NCBI GenBank assembly: GCA_050951005.1
Contig: JBMNIP010000002.1
Location: forward strand, 1-64,000
DNA from: UMGS1519 sp050951005
GTDB lineage: Bacteria; Actinomycetota; Coriobacteriia; Coriobacteriales; Eggerthellaceae
DNA: 64,000 nucleotides
Direction: 5' to 3'
Shown: positions 50,848-62,800 of the stretch, piece by piece
Position numbering within the stretch: the stretch's first letter is position 1
How the letters are laid out: every line of letters begins with the position of its first letter
Translations under genes and position numbers: made by a program
The notes under the pieces: model-generated
Told to the model about the DNA's origin: nothing
Databases searched by the model: none
What the model saw: only the letters and a program-made list of their open reading frames with translations

Positions 50848-51423
50848 ATGAACGAATTGGCATTGCTGGATTGGATGCAGTCGGCATTGCGGACGCCCGG
50901 GCTGGATCAGTTCATGATAGCTGTCACCACGATCGGCGATCTGGGGATGGTCTGGTTGGCGATGGGATGCGCCCTCCTGTTCTCCAAGCGCTATAGGACG
51001 TTGGGTATCGGCATCTTGGTAGCCGTGGCGCTCGCAGGCGTTGTCACCGAATGCATCTTGAAGCCGATGATCATGCGCCCGCGCCCCTGCGATGTGAACA
51101 CATCGGTCGCGTTGCTTGTAAGCCATCCATACGGCTCGTCGTTTCCTTCCGGGCATACCTGTGCGTCGTTTGCGGCATTCGGCATCCTGTTGTTCGCGCA
51201 GGCACCGCGAAAGCTGACGGTACCGGCGGGCATCCTGGCGATTCTGATCGCGTTCTCGCGGTTGTACCTGTACGTGCATTACCCATCGGACGTCCTTGCC
51301 GGGGCTGTTATCGGCCTGGCCTTGGGATGGCTGACGGTACGGATGTACCGCGGATTCTGGAACAACAAGGACCGGCTTCAACCGGAGTTCTCCCTGAAAG
51401 CTCCGCGAAAGGAAGGACGATAG
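50848..51423 (+). CDS. PAP2-family membrane phosphatase
   Basis: The 191-aa protein has five or six membrane segments and the PAP2 signature: ILKPMIMRPRPC (KX6RP), SSFPSGHTCASF (PSGH) and SRLYLYVHYPSDVLAGA (SRX5HX3D). Relatives dephosphorylate undecaprenyl pyrophosphate (BcrC type) or lipid phosphates at the outer membrane face. It starts with GGAAAGG ahead, and sits directly behind a two-component system and in front of a DedA protein, which suggests a role in lipid-carrier recycling and envelope stress. Confidence 0.85.
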   Translation: MNELALLDWMQSALRTPGLDQFMIAVTTIGDLGMVWLAMGCALLFSKRYRTLGIGILVAVALAGVVTECILKPMIMRPRPCDVNTSVALLVSHPYGSSFPSGHTCASFAAFGILLFAQAPRKLTVPAGILAILIAFSRLYLYVHYPSDVLAGAVIGLALGWLTVRMYRGFWNNKDRLQPEFSLKAPRKEGR

Positions 51424-51425
51424 CC

Positions 51426-52106
51426 ATGGAGATGATCCAATCCCTGATCGCGTTCACCTCTAACCCTTCGGCGGGTATACTGTACTGGATCTCCGCCTTC
51501 GGGCCGTTTGCGTACGTCCCCTTGTTCCTGGTTGTGTTCGTCGAGACGGGCGTCGTGGTGTTCCCGTTCCTTCCGGGCGATTCGCTGCTGTTCGCAGCAG
51601 GCGTGTTCGCGCAGAACGGAGGATTCAACCTGCCGGTGCTGATTCTCGTGGCATGTGCAGCCGCCATCGCAGGAGACCAATGCAACTTCGCCATCGGCGC
51701 CCGGTTCGGCAAGCGCCTGATACGTTCGGGGAGGATCAGCGCCCTCACACCCGAGCGCATTCAGCAGACGCAGGCAGTGTTGGAACGTTACGGCTCCTTC
51801 GGCGTATTCGTCGGCCGCTTCATGCCCTTCGTGCGCACGTTCGTCCCGTTCATCGCCGGATGCGGGGGCATGCGCCGGGGAAAGTTCACACTGTGGAATA
51901 TGCTCGGGGGCGTGTCATGGGCCACGTTGTTCACCACGCTGGGCTGCCTGTTCGGCAACATTCCATTCGTGCGGGACCATTTCGAACTGTGCGCAATCAC
52001 CATCGTGGCGGTCTCGCTGGTGCCCGTTGTCGTGGGTCTCATCCGCGCCCGCATGCATGCTTCTGCCGCACCTGTTCCCGAACACAAACGGCAGCCCTCC
52101 CAATAA
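51426..52106 (+). CDS. DedA-family membrane protein
   Basis: The 226-aa protein has the DedA/SNARE-associated domain: FVETGVVVFPFLPGDSLLFA, AGDQCNFAIGARFGKRL (G-D-x-x-x-Y/F-x-x-G-x-x-x-G), FGVFVGRFMPFVRTFVPFIA and GKFTLWNMLGGVSWA. DedA proteins are membrane proteins involved in envelope homeostasis, some as undecaprenyl-phosphate flippases. It starts 3 bases after the PAP2 stop, so the pair forms one operon with the two-component system's target promoter. Confidence 0.88.
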   Translation: MEMIQSLIAFTSNPSAGILYWISAFGPFAYVPLFLVVFVETGVVVFPFLPGDSLLFAAGVFAQNGGFNLPVLILVACAAAIAGDQCNFAIGARFGKRLIRSGRISALTPERIQQTQAVLERYGSFGVFVGRFMPFVRTFVPFIAGCGGMRRGKFTLWNMLGGVSWATLFTTLGCLFGNIPFVRDHFELCAITIVAVSLVPVVVGLIRARMHASAAPVPEHKRQPSQ

Positions 52107-52129
52107 GACATTTCTCTCCCCCTCTCTTA

Positions 52130-52163
52130 CACGGGACCCGGAGCAAATGCTTCGGGTCCCGTG
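52130..52163 (+). terminator. Strong terminator after dedA
   Basis: The arms CACGGGACCCGGAGC and GCTTCGGGTCCCGTG form a near-perfect 15-bp stem (one mismatch) with an AAAT loop, followed by CCGTCTTTAT. It lies 24 bases after the dedA stop. Confidence 0.8.
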
Positions 52164-52242
52164 CCGTCTTTATGTGTCAATCGGCTGTTCGGGCAACCAG
52201 CTCGGGTCTATGCACCCACGGCGGAGGGCTACTATAGGGTGG

Positions 52243-53434
52243 ATGAAGAAGATTGCGAAAGACTCCGAGACCTTTACCGAAGCCCACCGGGCAGCAGCGC
52301 TCGCACGCCATGCAGAGCATATGGCGGAGCGTGCCTTCGTCCGCAATCCCCTGCTGATCATCTCCGCCGTCGCAACGCTGATCACCATGGTCTTCGTGCC
52401 GCCATCCCTCGATTACCTGGGATATATCGACTGGCACACCATCATCTGCCTGTTCTGCATCATGGCCGTGTTGGAAGCCATCGACTCCTCCGGATTCTTG
52501 GACTTCCTGGCGCATTCCATTGTCGAGCATGTATCGAATACGCGCTCTATGATATTCGCCCTGGTGGTAGTCACACTGGGTTGCTCCATGATCCTGTCCA
52601 ACGACATGACGCTCGTCACCGTGCTCCCGTTGGTGCTGGTGCTGTTGAAGTCGGTGCATCGCGAGAAGCGCATCCCGTTCGCCTTCATCATGATCACGCT
52701 CACGGCGAATCTGGGCGGCATGCTGCTGCCGTTCGGGAATCCGCACAACCTGTACCTGTATTCCATCTTCCAGGTGGATTTCGGGCAGTTCGTGCTGACC
52801 ATGGCACCTCCCCTGATCTTCTCCATGGCCCTGATCTTCGCCTGCTGCGCTACCGTGCACCCCGGCGAGTTCCATTACCGGAAGCCCGATGAGATCCGCA
52901 TTCCGCGGCACAGGGTGGAGCTGTATCTGGTGCTGTTCGGCGTATGCATCGCCATCACGGTGAACGCCATCCCCTACGTGGCGGGTGCGCTGGTCATCGT
53001 GGTGGCACTGGCTCTGGCCGACCGCGATGTGTTCACTAAGACGGACTACTCGCTGATTCTGACGTTCATCTGCTTCTTCGTGATGAGCGGAAACGTAGCG
53101 CAGATCCCGGCAGTGGCTAACTTCCTGGAATGGCTTCTGCAGACGCTCGGCGTGTTCCCGACAGCCCTGGTCAGCAGCCAGGTCATCAGCAACGTGCCCT
53201 CCGCGATCATCCTTTCCCGCTTTACGGACGACTGGGCGGCCCGTAGCGCTGGGCACGAATATCGGCGCCGTGGGCACGCCCATCTCGTCCATGGCAACCC
53301 TTATCACGCTCCGCCAGTACCAGAAAAGCGGTCTCGGCTCGAACGGCAGGTTCGTGGCCAAATTCGAGGCGTACAACTTCGCCTTCCTCGCAGCGGTATC
53401 CGCATTCGAGATGTTCGTTGTGGGCATCAGCTGA
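52243..53434 (+). pseudogene. ArsB/NhaD/SLC13-type ion permease, one frameshift
   Basis: A membrane protein of about 397 aa with ten or more membrane segments. Motifs DMTLVTVLPLVLVLLKSVHR, LTANLGGMLLPFGNPHNLYL (the G-N-P-x-N signature) and GTNIGAVGTPISSMATLIT (the second signature, frame-corrected) are those of the ArsB/citrate/Na+-H+ permease superfamily. One extra base in the C run at 53240-53242 shifts the frame; after correction it ends at 53434 with FVVGIS. The substrate (arsenite, organic anion or ion) cannot be decided. The start ATG 52243 follows AGGGTGG. Confidence 0.75.
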
Positions 53435-53589
53435 CGCAGCCTGCCAGGCCCATACGGAACCGTCAGAAGACGGTGCTTCGTCTTCGGAAACCCAGATGCA
53501 CCGATTCTAGCCCGCTTCTTCGGAAACGGGCAGCCAGCAGGCAGTCCTATAAAACCGTGCGTGCTATTAGATAATATTGTTACGTCAAA

Positions 53590-53621
53590 GCAACCCGGAA
53601 ATTCGTTGCGGATATTTTTTT
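53590..53621 (+). terminator. Candidate terminator upstream of adhesin
   Basis: GCAAC (53590-53594) and GTTGC (53605-53609) form a short stem and are followed by GGATATTTTTTT. It could terminate the permease transcript. Two further hairpins with perfect arms (GAAGACG/CGTCTTC at 53466-53485 and GCCCG/CGGGC at 53510-53531) lie between. Confidence 0.5.
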
Positions 53622-53675
53622 CTCATCTGGGCAATCGTATTTTCATACTGGGATGCCGCATATGTGTATGAAGCG

Positions 53676-53842
53676 TATACTGAATAAGACAGAGGGAGTG
53701 GATTCGTGATAACAGAATAAGCCCTGTGTTATCTGGGGAATGCATAGGGCAAGGGATGCTATCGCTGAACGGAGGGCTTTGAGTTCCCCGTGCATTCGTC
53801 TCGCTCCCTCATTGACGATAGCAAGTAGATGAGGGGTCTACC
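53676..53842 (+). promoter_or_regulatory. Structured 5' leader of the adhesin
   Basis: A TATACT box (53676-53681) without a clear -35 precedes a leader of about 150 bases. It contains a 7-bp hairpin (GATAACA 53708-53714 / TGTTATC 53727-53733) and a long-range 8-bp stem (TGCTATCG 53757-53764 / CGATAGCA 53816-53823) that encloses a second stem (GAGGG about 53772-53776 / CCCTC about 53806-53810). The gene starts 20 bases later behind GAGGGGT. The arrangement resembles a cis-regulatory RNA, but I recognise no known class. Confidence 0.45.
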
Positions 53843-56800
53843 ATGAGGCGGGGAAACGATGCGACGCAGGAATCTGCCAACTCAACTCAGGACGCGCTCA
53901 AACGCAGACAAGCTCAGGCGCGGAACCGAGGAAGGAAAGCTTGCAAATGCCTGCTTTCCTTGGCGCTCTCGGTCGTGTTGGTAACCGGGCTTGTTCCCTC
54001 CGATGCCTATTCCGCCATCGCCAGCAGCTCGACCGCTGAGCAGGATTCCGCCAGTTCGACGGTCGCCGCAGGCAGCACCCTCTCGGAATCCAAGCAGAGC
54101 TCTGCCGCCTCTCAAGCTTCCACGGCATCTTCAAGCCACCCGAAAACAAACGCTGGATCTTCCAAGGCGGAATCCGCGAAAACCGCATCCGCAAGCTCCA
54201 CCGGCCAAGCCGGTTCTGCATCCAGAACCTCCTACCTCGGTGTCGAGGACAATGACAACGAGAAGGCCAACGTACGAGACACACGTAATGGCGGCGCCGA
54301 TTCGCTCAAGGTTTCGGTGAAGGCGGGGTCTGCGGCAAATGCCAAGGCACGCCGTGCACCGGCAAAAAGCGCTTCGAACGGCGTCACTGCCGCTGACGGA
54401 TCGTCAATCGACTCGATGGGCCTGATTTGGAAAACGAACGATACCACCGATGATGGCGATGCCGCCAACCTCTATCTGAAGCCCAACGACAACACCCCGC
54501 TGTCGATCACCGCCCAGGTGGACTTCTCGCTTTCGGGCGAACACGACTATGAGCCCGGCGCCATCCAGGTGAAGATTCCCGCCTACCTGTTCCAGGACCG
54601 CGAAGGCAACAACCACGGCAACCTGGTACTGCCCCTCGACGAGGCCCCCTCGACAAAGACTGCCTTCAACTGGTCTTTCATAGACGATGAGAATGGCGGG
54701 TACTACATCCTTACCAACACCCACCAGATGTCCAGCGCTTCTTCGGTTGCCATCGAATTCGCCTACGAGAACCTGACTCCTTCCGAGGTCGTCGATATGA
54801 AGAAGACCTCGGATCTGACGGCAGAGCTGTCAGTGACGACCGTCAGCGGCAACGAGCTTTCCCAAAGCGCCGGACCCCTGACCGCGACGATCGATACCCA
54901 TGAGACCGTCGCATCGGCTGACAAGGACTACTACGACCGCACTACGAAGACCGCCGAGCAGCTGCGCGCGCAGGGCTGCACCATTCCCGACGAATATGCC
55001 GGTGAAACGAAATTCCTGGTACTGACCTGGGCCACCGATGCGTATCACGAGGGCAATACCAACTACACGATGACTTGGAACGACACGCCGAGCCTAACCA
55101 TGCAGGTCGGAGGGAACACAGTTGCATGCAAGAGCTTCGTCCTGTCAAACGGCACTGGTACTTCCGAGAAGAAGCTCTGGTGCAAAGACAATTCAACCGC
55201 CACAGAATATGTCCGCGTGGCCTATCCCTATTCCCAGTTCGAACCGGAAACCACCTATAAGATTTCGAACTCCGTGGAATGGACCTGCACGGAAACCGAT
55301 GACGGTTCGAAAACCTCGGCAACCAGCAGCGATACGTACGATTTCTCCTACCATCTGCCTCAAGGCACAACACCCACCGGCCACTTCTACCATGAGAAAT
55401 GGGGTATCGACGACGATGCCCATTCCAATTACTCCCATAACGGTTCCGGTTACTATCCCCGCTATCTTTCCGGTGCGGGAAACTGGGGCATCTACCCCAA
55501 TGCGCTGAACAAGCTGGCCAAGAACCAGGATGCCACCGTCTGCTATGACCAGTATCTACGCGGCTGGTTCCTTCCCTGGCTGCTGAAGTCCGGCGAGGAC
55601 GGAAAGCAGGTCACCGATTACGGCGATAAAGATGTCACGATGACGCTCGAAGATGGCGATATCAACTATCGTTCAGCCGTCGACTCGGAGGACACCGTTA
55701 CCCTGGATGCCGGCACGGACTTCGATTTCACGACGCTACGCCTGACCAAGCCGACGGTATGGAAGGCCGTCGAGTACGATGCCTCCGACCTCGACGCAGG
55801 AGACGTGGTCTACCTGGATGATGGCAGCCAGGTCTACTCTGCCGGCGAGCCGGCAAAGGGCGGCACATACGGTGTGGGCTATGTCGAAGAGCAGGATGCC
55901 ACCCACTTCCCCGAGTTCACAGTGGAAGCGATGACCGACGGCACCTGGCAGACGGTTGCCACTGTCTCGTGGGCAGACGGCGATGAGACCAAGAACATCG
56001 ATCTGCCCGCGGGCACAACGCGCTATCGCGTCTCGGTCACCGCTGGTAAGGACGAAGACGGCGACGGAGTCTATGTTGCGGCCATCGCCGATGCATTCGT
56101 GACGCCCTATATCACCCTTCATCCTACCGACAAGGTGAAGAACATCTCCCAAACCGCTTTCGACACCCAGAGCGAACCGACCACGTATCTGACGAATCGC
56201 GACAGCTTCGTCGCCTCGCAGAACGGCAACGAGATCATGAGCATGAGCGGCGATGACTACCCGTATCATCGCAATACCGCCATCGACCAGCTGAAGGGCT
56301 ATTCGGACCGAGTGCAGGCGATACCAAGCAAAGAGTCCACCTACCGCATCGACACCGCCAAGCAAACCGCCGAAATCACCTACACCGCCAAGGTTCGGGA
56401 AATCTCGAACCTGACCTCCATCGACGATTGGAAGGAGGCCACCGCAGGCGGCGATTTGAGCACCGACGTGAGCGGTACCTGGTACGACCTGCTGCCGAAA
56501 GGCATTGTGCCCGATCTGAGCACCATCCAGCTCCGCAGCGGCGATTCGGTAGCCGATGCCTATACGGTCCCCAACTACAAGAATTCCGGGCGCATGCTGC
56601 TGGTAGTGAAGACGAACCTGACGCCTTCCCCCTTCATCGACACCGAAAACCATAGCGAGTATGTCGAAGACGATCCCGAGATAACGTTCACGGCAAGCTG
56701 CCCGCTGGAATCGGTTAAGGATTACGGCTCCAGCCGCCATAACGTCATCGCCTACGAATCGGGTAACGAAACGCTCGGCACCGTCGCCAACCACGCTGGA

Positions 56801-59800
56801 GAGCCCGACAAACCGGTGGGAAACAATACCGTGACGAAAAGTTCGAGCACTTTCGCCGACCAGGCAGAGAAGGACACGATGACCGACCTGGACCCGAATG
56901 CGGACAATCCGAACTTCGTCTATGCCGGCACCACAACCAACATCTCGCATCTGAGCTATTCCGTTGCCGAGCTGAACAAGAAGGCCATGGTCAATGACGA
57001 CGGCTACTGGGGCACCGGTGTTACGGGAGGCTCTGATGCAACCGATACGAACGAATTGACCGTGTATACGGGCGGACGGTACCAGTATCGGCTCTCCGCG
57101 ACAGCCAATGCGAAAACCCGGATGTCGGGTGCCGTGCTCTACGACATCATCGACGGCTACACTCCCACTGATGATAAGGCCGATCACGGCGACACCCAGT
57201 GGAAGGGCACATTGGTATCCGTCGACACCTCAGCCCTCGAGCAGCAAGGTATCGCCCCAGTCGTGTATTACACCACTAAGCAGGATATCGCCATCGCCTC
57301 CGCAAACGACGACTCCGTCCGCTCGGCCGATGCCGCCGACCTATCCGACACGGATGTATGGTCCACCACGCCGCCCGACGATCTTTCCCAAGTAACGGCC
57401 ATTGCCATCGACTGCTCGAAAAACCAGGATGGCAGCGATTTCGTGATAGATCCCGGTGACACCATCTCGGCATATGTGACCATGCACGCTCCCGCCAATG
57501 CCGAAGCACAACAGTACATCGCAGCAGACAAGGGAGGCACCTCTGCCGATGCCGACGGTGCCCATGCCTACAACAACGTGTACCTGTACTCCTCGAATGC
57601 AAACGCCCAAACCGGCGAGACGCTCGCCACGAAGCTGATCCGCCACGACTACACCAAGGTGGGTTTGAAGAACTACGACCTGAAAGTATCCAAAGCCTGG
57701 GATGACGCCAACGATCAGGACGGCATACGTCCCAGCAGCACAACGGTGCACCTGTACCGCAACGGAACCGATACGGGACTTGCCGTGACCCTCGATGGAA
57801 CGGCGGATGCTGCACAGGGCAATACCTATGAATCCGCCGCATGGGAAGGCCTCTTCAAGGGGCTCGACTACTGCGACCCAAAGGGCCAGCCCTATCATTA
57901 CTCGTTCGTTGAAGACCCGATAGAGGGCTACACCGCAGGCATCGTCTACGGATCAGGCGGCTCCGTCACGCTGACCAACAAGCATATCCCCGATACCGTC
58001 AAGGTATCCGGCACGAAAACATGGGAGGACAGTTCCCCCGACCTGCGCCCTGAATCCATCACGGTGCAGCTGTACCGAGACGGCAAACGCTATGACAGCC
58101 AAACCATTCGCGCCGACAAGGGCGGAAACTGGTCCTATGCGTTCAACAACCTGCCGCGCTATCATGACCACGGCCAGGCTTATTCCTATACCGTGTCAGA
58201 AACGGTCGAAGACTATGCGACGAAGTACGACACCGCAACCAATGAGAACGGCAATATCACCGCAAACCTGACGAACACCTATCATCCGTTCGGCAATCTG
58301 GCGATTTCAAAGAGCGTCACAAACGTCGACGATGCCTGTGCCGATCAGGAATTTGCGATGACCATCAGGCTTGGAAATCCCGACGGATCGTCCTACAACG
58401 ACCCAGTGGACTACGAGATAACCGACAACGCCGGTACCCAGGTCTCTACCGGCACCTTCACCAACGGCAAGACACTGAAGATCAAGGCCGGCGAGACGCT
58501 GACCCTGAAAGAACTGCCGAAGGGAACGACCTACCAGGTTATCGAGGAGAACGCCAAGGGCTACACGCCGAAGACCGACCGGTTCTCAGGCACAATCAAA
58601 TCGAACGAGACCGCACAAGCAGCCTTCGAGAACGAATACAAGACCGAAGGCATTGCCAGCTTCCGCCTGACCAAGAACCTTGCCGGAGCGAATCTGAAGC
58701 GCAACCAATTCCGCTTCACCCTGTATGACGTCACGAACGGCGAACCGGGCACGCTGCTTCGCGTAACGAGCAACACCAAAGACGGAATGGTAGCGTTCGG
58801 CGGCATCCATTACACCAGCACCGACCACAACAAGACCTATACCTACAAGATTGCTGAAAACGATGGCGGCGATGCAGGCGTCGCCTACGACAAGACCATC
58901 TACTACGCTCAGGTAACGCCGATCGATAACGGCCACGGCAAGATGACGTGCGATATCCACTACTACTCCGATGCCGCATGCACCCAGGAAGTCCAAGCCT
59001 CCGATGCGGCGTTCACCAACTCCTACGCGGCATCAGGCCAGGTGGAGCTTACCGCATTCAAGACCCTTGCAGGCGGAACGCTGACCGATGGCCAATTCTC
59101 ATTCCAACTCTACGACCAGGACGGCAATAAGCTTTACCTGGACGACAACGGCAAGGTCACGACAATGGAAACCGCCACTCCCCTGAACGCCGCAAACACC
59201 GTCGATGGCACTATTGCCTTCCCCACTATCAATTACACGCAGGATGATCTGGCCGACCGCAGCAAGGACGGCACGGTAACCGGATACTCCACCAAGAACT
59301 TCTATTACACGGCACGCGAGGATATCCCCGGCGATGCCATCGCCTACAACGATGACAACAGCCCGATGTACGTTACCGCCGACGGCACTGCGATTGACAA
59401 CGACACGGCTGCCGACGGCTCGGCGAACACCCCGCTGACCTACGCCAACGCCACCGACAAGCAGAAGGCGAAATACCGCTTCGTGAAGGATGGCGTCAAG
59501 TACGCCAACACCGACCAGACCTGGCAGGTCACCGTTGCCGATAACGGCGACGGCACCCTCGGCATCACCACAACCGTGGTGAAGAAGAACGACGCAGGCG
59601 AATGGGAGGCTTACGACAAAGCGCCCCTGTTCGAGAACTCGATGATGCCGGGCAAGCTGGAGATTCAGAAGACGTTGACCGACGATTCGACGGGATACGA
59701 TCCCGACCAGCTGTTCTACTACATAGTCAAGATCACCACCTCTGACGGCCAGCCCTTACCCGACGGCGCTTACCCCTACACCATCGAATCGATAGAGGAT

Positions 59801-62800
59801 ACGGCGGCCCAATCATCCGAGACGGCCTCTGAATCCAGCGATGACAGCTCCAACGGAAACAGCCTCAGCAATCGCTCGTCATCGAAGACCACAAAAAGCA
59901 ACGCTCGAAAGGCACAATCCGCGCCCACCGAGGAGAGCGCGGCTCCCGAGGCAAATGCCAAGACGACCAAGCACCTGAAGGACGGCAGCGTGGTTTATGC
60001 CGCGAAGGACACCACCGACACCAAGACGGAGAAAGAGGACAAGCAGACCGCAAAGCGCAATTCGGCGAAACCGATACTGCGGGCGGCAACCCCCGCCGAT
60101 CAGGGAACCGCTTATGCCGTGCTCGACAGCGACGGCACGCTCACCCTCATTCGCTCCAATGAGACCGTGAAGAACGGGTCGGAAGGCTCTATCACCGACT
60201 GCGAAGGCAACACCTATACGGGCACCATCTATACCGGCTTCGAAGATCGCACCTCCTTCGATTCTTACGGCCAGCCCTGGAATGTATCGAAAATCAAGAA
60301 AGTCGTGGTCAAAGACAAAATCAAGCCCAAATGCACGGCTTACTGGTTCTACAAGGCACGCAACTGCACCAGCATGGACCTCGCCAACCTGGACACATCC
60401 GAGGTAACGGACATGCGCTGCATGTTCTCCCGCTGCCAATCCCTGACCGAGCTTGACGTCTCAAATTTCGATACCTCGAACGTAACCAACATGAACAGCA
60501 TGTTCTCTTCATCGAATTATTCGGGCGAAGGGGTCATGAAGCTGGAGAAGATCACCGGCCTCGAGAACTGGGATACCTCCAAGGTCACGGACATGGGCGC
60601 GATGTTCTATCGCTGCTGGTGGGTGAGAAGCCTCGATACCTCGAACTTCAACACCAGCAACGTCACCAACATGGCCTCGATGTTCGGCGAATGCGGAAAC
60701 CTCCACCATGTGGACGTCTCGGGCTTCGATACCTCCAAGGTCACGAACATGCGGGCGATGTTCGACAACGACCTGAATGTCGAAGAACTGGACGTGGCGA
60801 ACTGGAACACCTCCAATGTCACGGACATGAGCTCGATGTTCAGCTTGGGCGATTTCGGCGGTTGGCCATTCCGCTACAATTCCTCACTGAAAACGCTCGA
60901 CGTCTCGAAGTGGGACACCTCCAAGGTCACGGACATGAACTGGATGTTCGGATACATGAAGGGCGTTACCGAACTCGATGTCTCGCACTTCGACACCAGC
61001 AACGTCACCAACATGGAAAGCATGTTCTTCCAGATGGTTAATTTGAATGCGCTTGATGTAAGCCACTTCGACACCTCGAAGGTAACCGACATGCTCCAGA
61101 TGTTCGATGGCGACGAGAAGCTTAAGACGCTCGACGTCTCCGGGTGGAATACCTCCAATGTGACGAACATGCAGTCGACTTTCGTCGGCTGCTCCGGCCT
61201 GACCGAGATCAAGGGCATCGGAAATCTGGATACCTCCAGCGTTACAGAAATGAGCTGGATGTTCAGCAGCGACAAGAGCCTGACCACGCTCGATGTGTCC
61301 AACTGGGATACTTCCAAGGTCACAGACATGAAACAGGTCTTCGGCAACTGCTCCAACCTGCTCGAGATCAAGGGCATCGAGAACCTGAATACCTCGAACG
61401 TCACCAATATGCGCGCCCTGTTCAGCGGGGACGAGAGCCTGATTTCGCTCGATTTGTCCAAGTGGAACACCGCAAAGGTCCGCAACATGGGCCGCATGTT
61501 CTATAACTGCACTTCGCTTGAGACCCTGAACCTCGAGGGCTTCAACACCCATAGCATCAACTCCTATGGTGATTGGGTAAAGGGCATGGAGGACATGTTC
61601 GAAGGCGACCGGGCGCTCCACGAGGTGACGATTGGAAAGGACTGGAGTTTCAAGGGCAACAACCTCGAAAAGGAAGGCTACTGGGCCCTGCTGCCCGGCG
61701 CCATGGACTACGAGAACAGCTGGCATCTCGTGGGTACCAACATCTACAAAACCAACACCGAGCTGCGTGACGGCTATGACGACAACGTAGAACAATGGGC
61801 CGGCACATGGGTACGTGAGCGGGCGCATTGGGTCGTCAAGTACAACGCCAACGGTGGAGTCGGCTCGATGGCAGACCAAGTTTCGGACGGCGGCAATATC
61901 ACGCTGGCCAAGAACACCTTCTATCGCAAGGGCTACTACTTTGCCGGATGGCGCACGGCAACCGACGAGGAGCTCGAGAAGAATCCCTATGCCGGCAAAC
62001 GCTACTCCGATGGCCAGGAAATCACCAACCTCAACCAGGACGTGACACTCTATGCCCAGTGGAGGAAGCTAGAAGCACAATCGCATGGCGGTACCTTCTA
62101 TATCGCCCTGAAGGCAGGCCAGAAAGCGGTCTTCGAAAACCTTCCCATCGGCGCGCAGTACTCGGTCGTCGAGAGCTCGGCACCAGGCTGGACGCTTTCG
62201 AGCTCCAGCGGAACTTCGGGAACCGTCACGCAGAGCACTTCGACGGCAAGTTTCGTGAACAAGTTCACGCCGGGCTCCACCAACGTGACGATTGCGGCAT
62301 CCAAGCTCCTTACGGGGCTTTCGCCTGACGATGGCGCCTTTACCTTCAACCTCTACGAGGGCGACCAGGCAACCGGCAATCCGATTCAGACTGCCACCAA
62401 TGTGGGCAGCAGCGTGACATTCAATCCCATCACCTTTACGTACGATGCGAACGAGTGGCAGGGGCAGGACTATCAGTACCGGACCTATACCATCGCAGAA
62501 GTATTGCCCGAAGACGATGACCCGAATACCGAGGGCGTACAGAAGGACGGCATCACGTACGACCAGCACATCGAGCACGCATATGTCGAAATCCGGCATA
62601 GCGTTCAAGATGGAAAGGATATGCTGGGTGCATCGGCCTACTACGACTGGAACGATTCAACGCCATACCAGGCCCTGTTCACGAACGTGCCGGAGCCGGG
62701 CAACCTGACCATCTCCAAGGAAGCCGTCGGCCAGTCCGACGCGACTGCGGACCAGGACTTCTCGTTCGACGTGACGCTGCTCAAGAACGGCAAGCCGTTG

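Noticed and set aside
53676..53842. c-di-GMP (GEMM) riboswitch before the adhesin
   Set aside because: The leader has stems but I could not match the conserved GEMM core sequence, so no known class is assigned.
55736..57187. 483-codon minus-strand frame within the adhesin
   Set aside because: Antisense of the adhesin frame; composition (Val/Ile/Gly/Arg-rich) is typical of a shadow and no start signal is seen.
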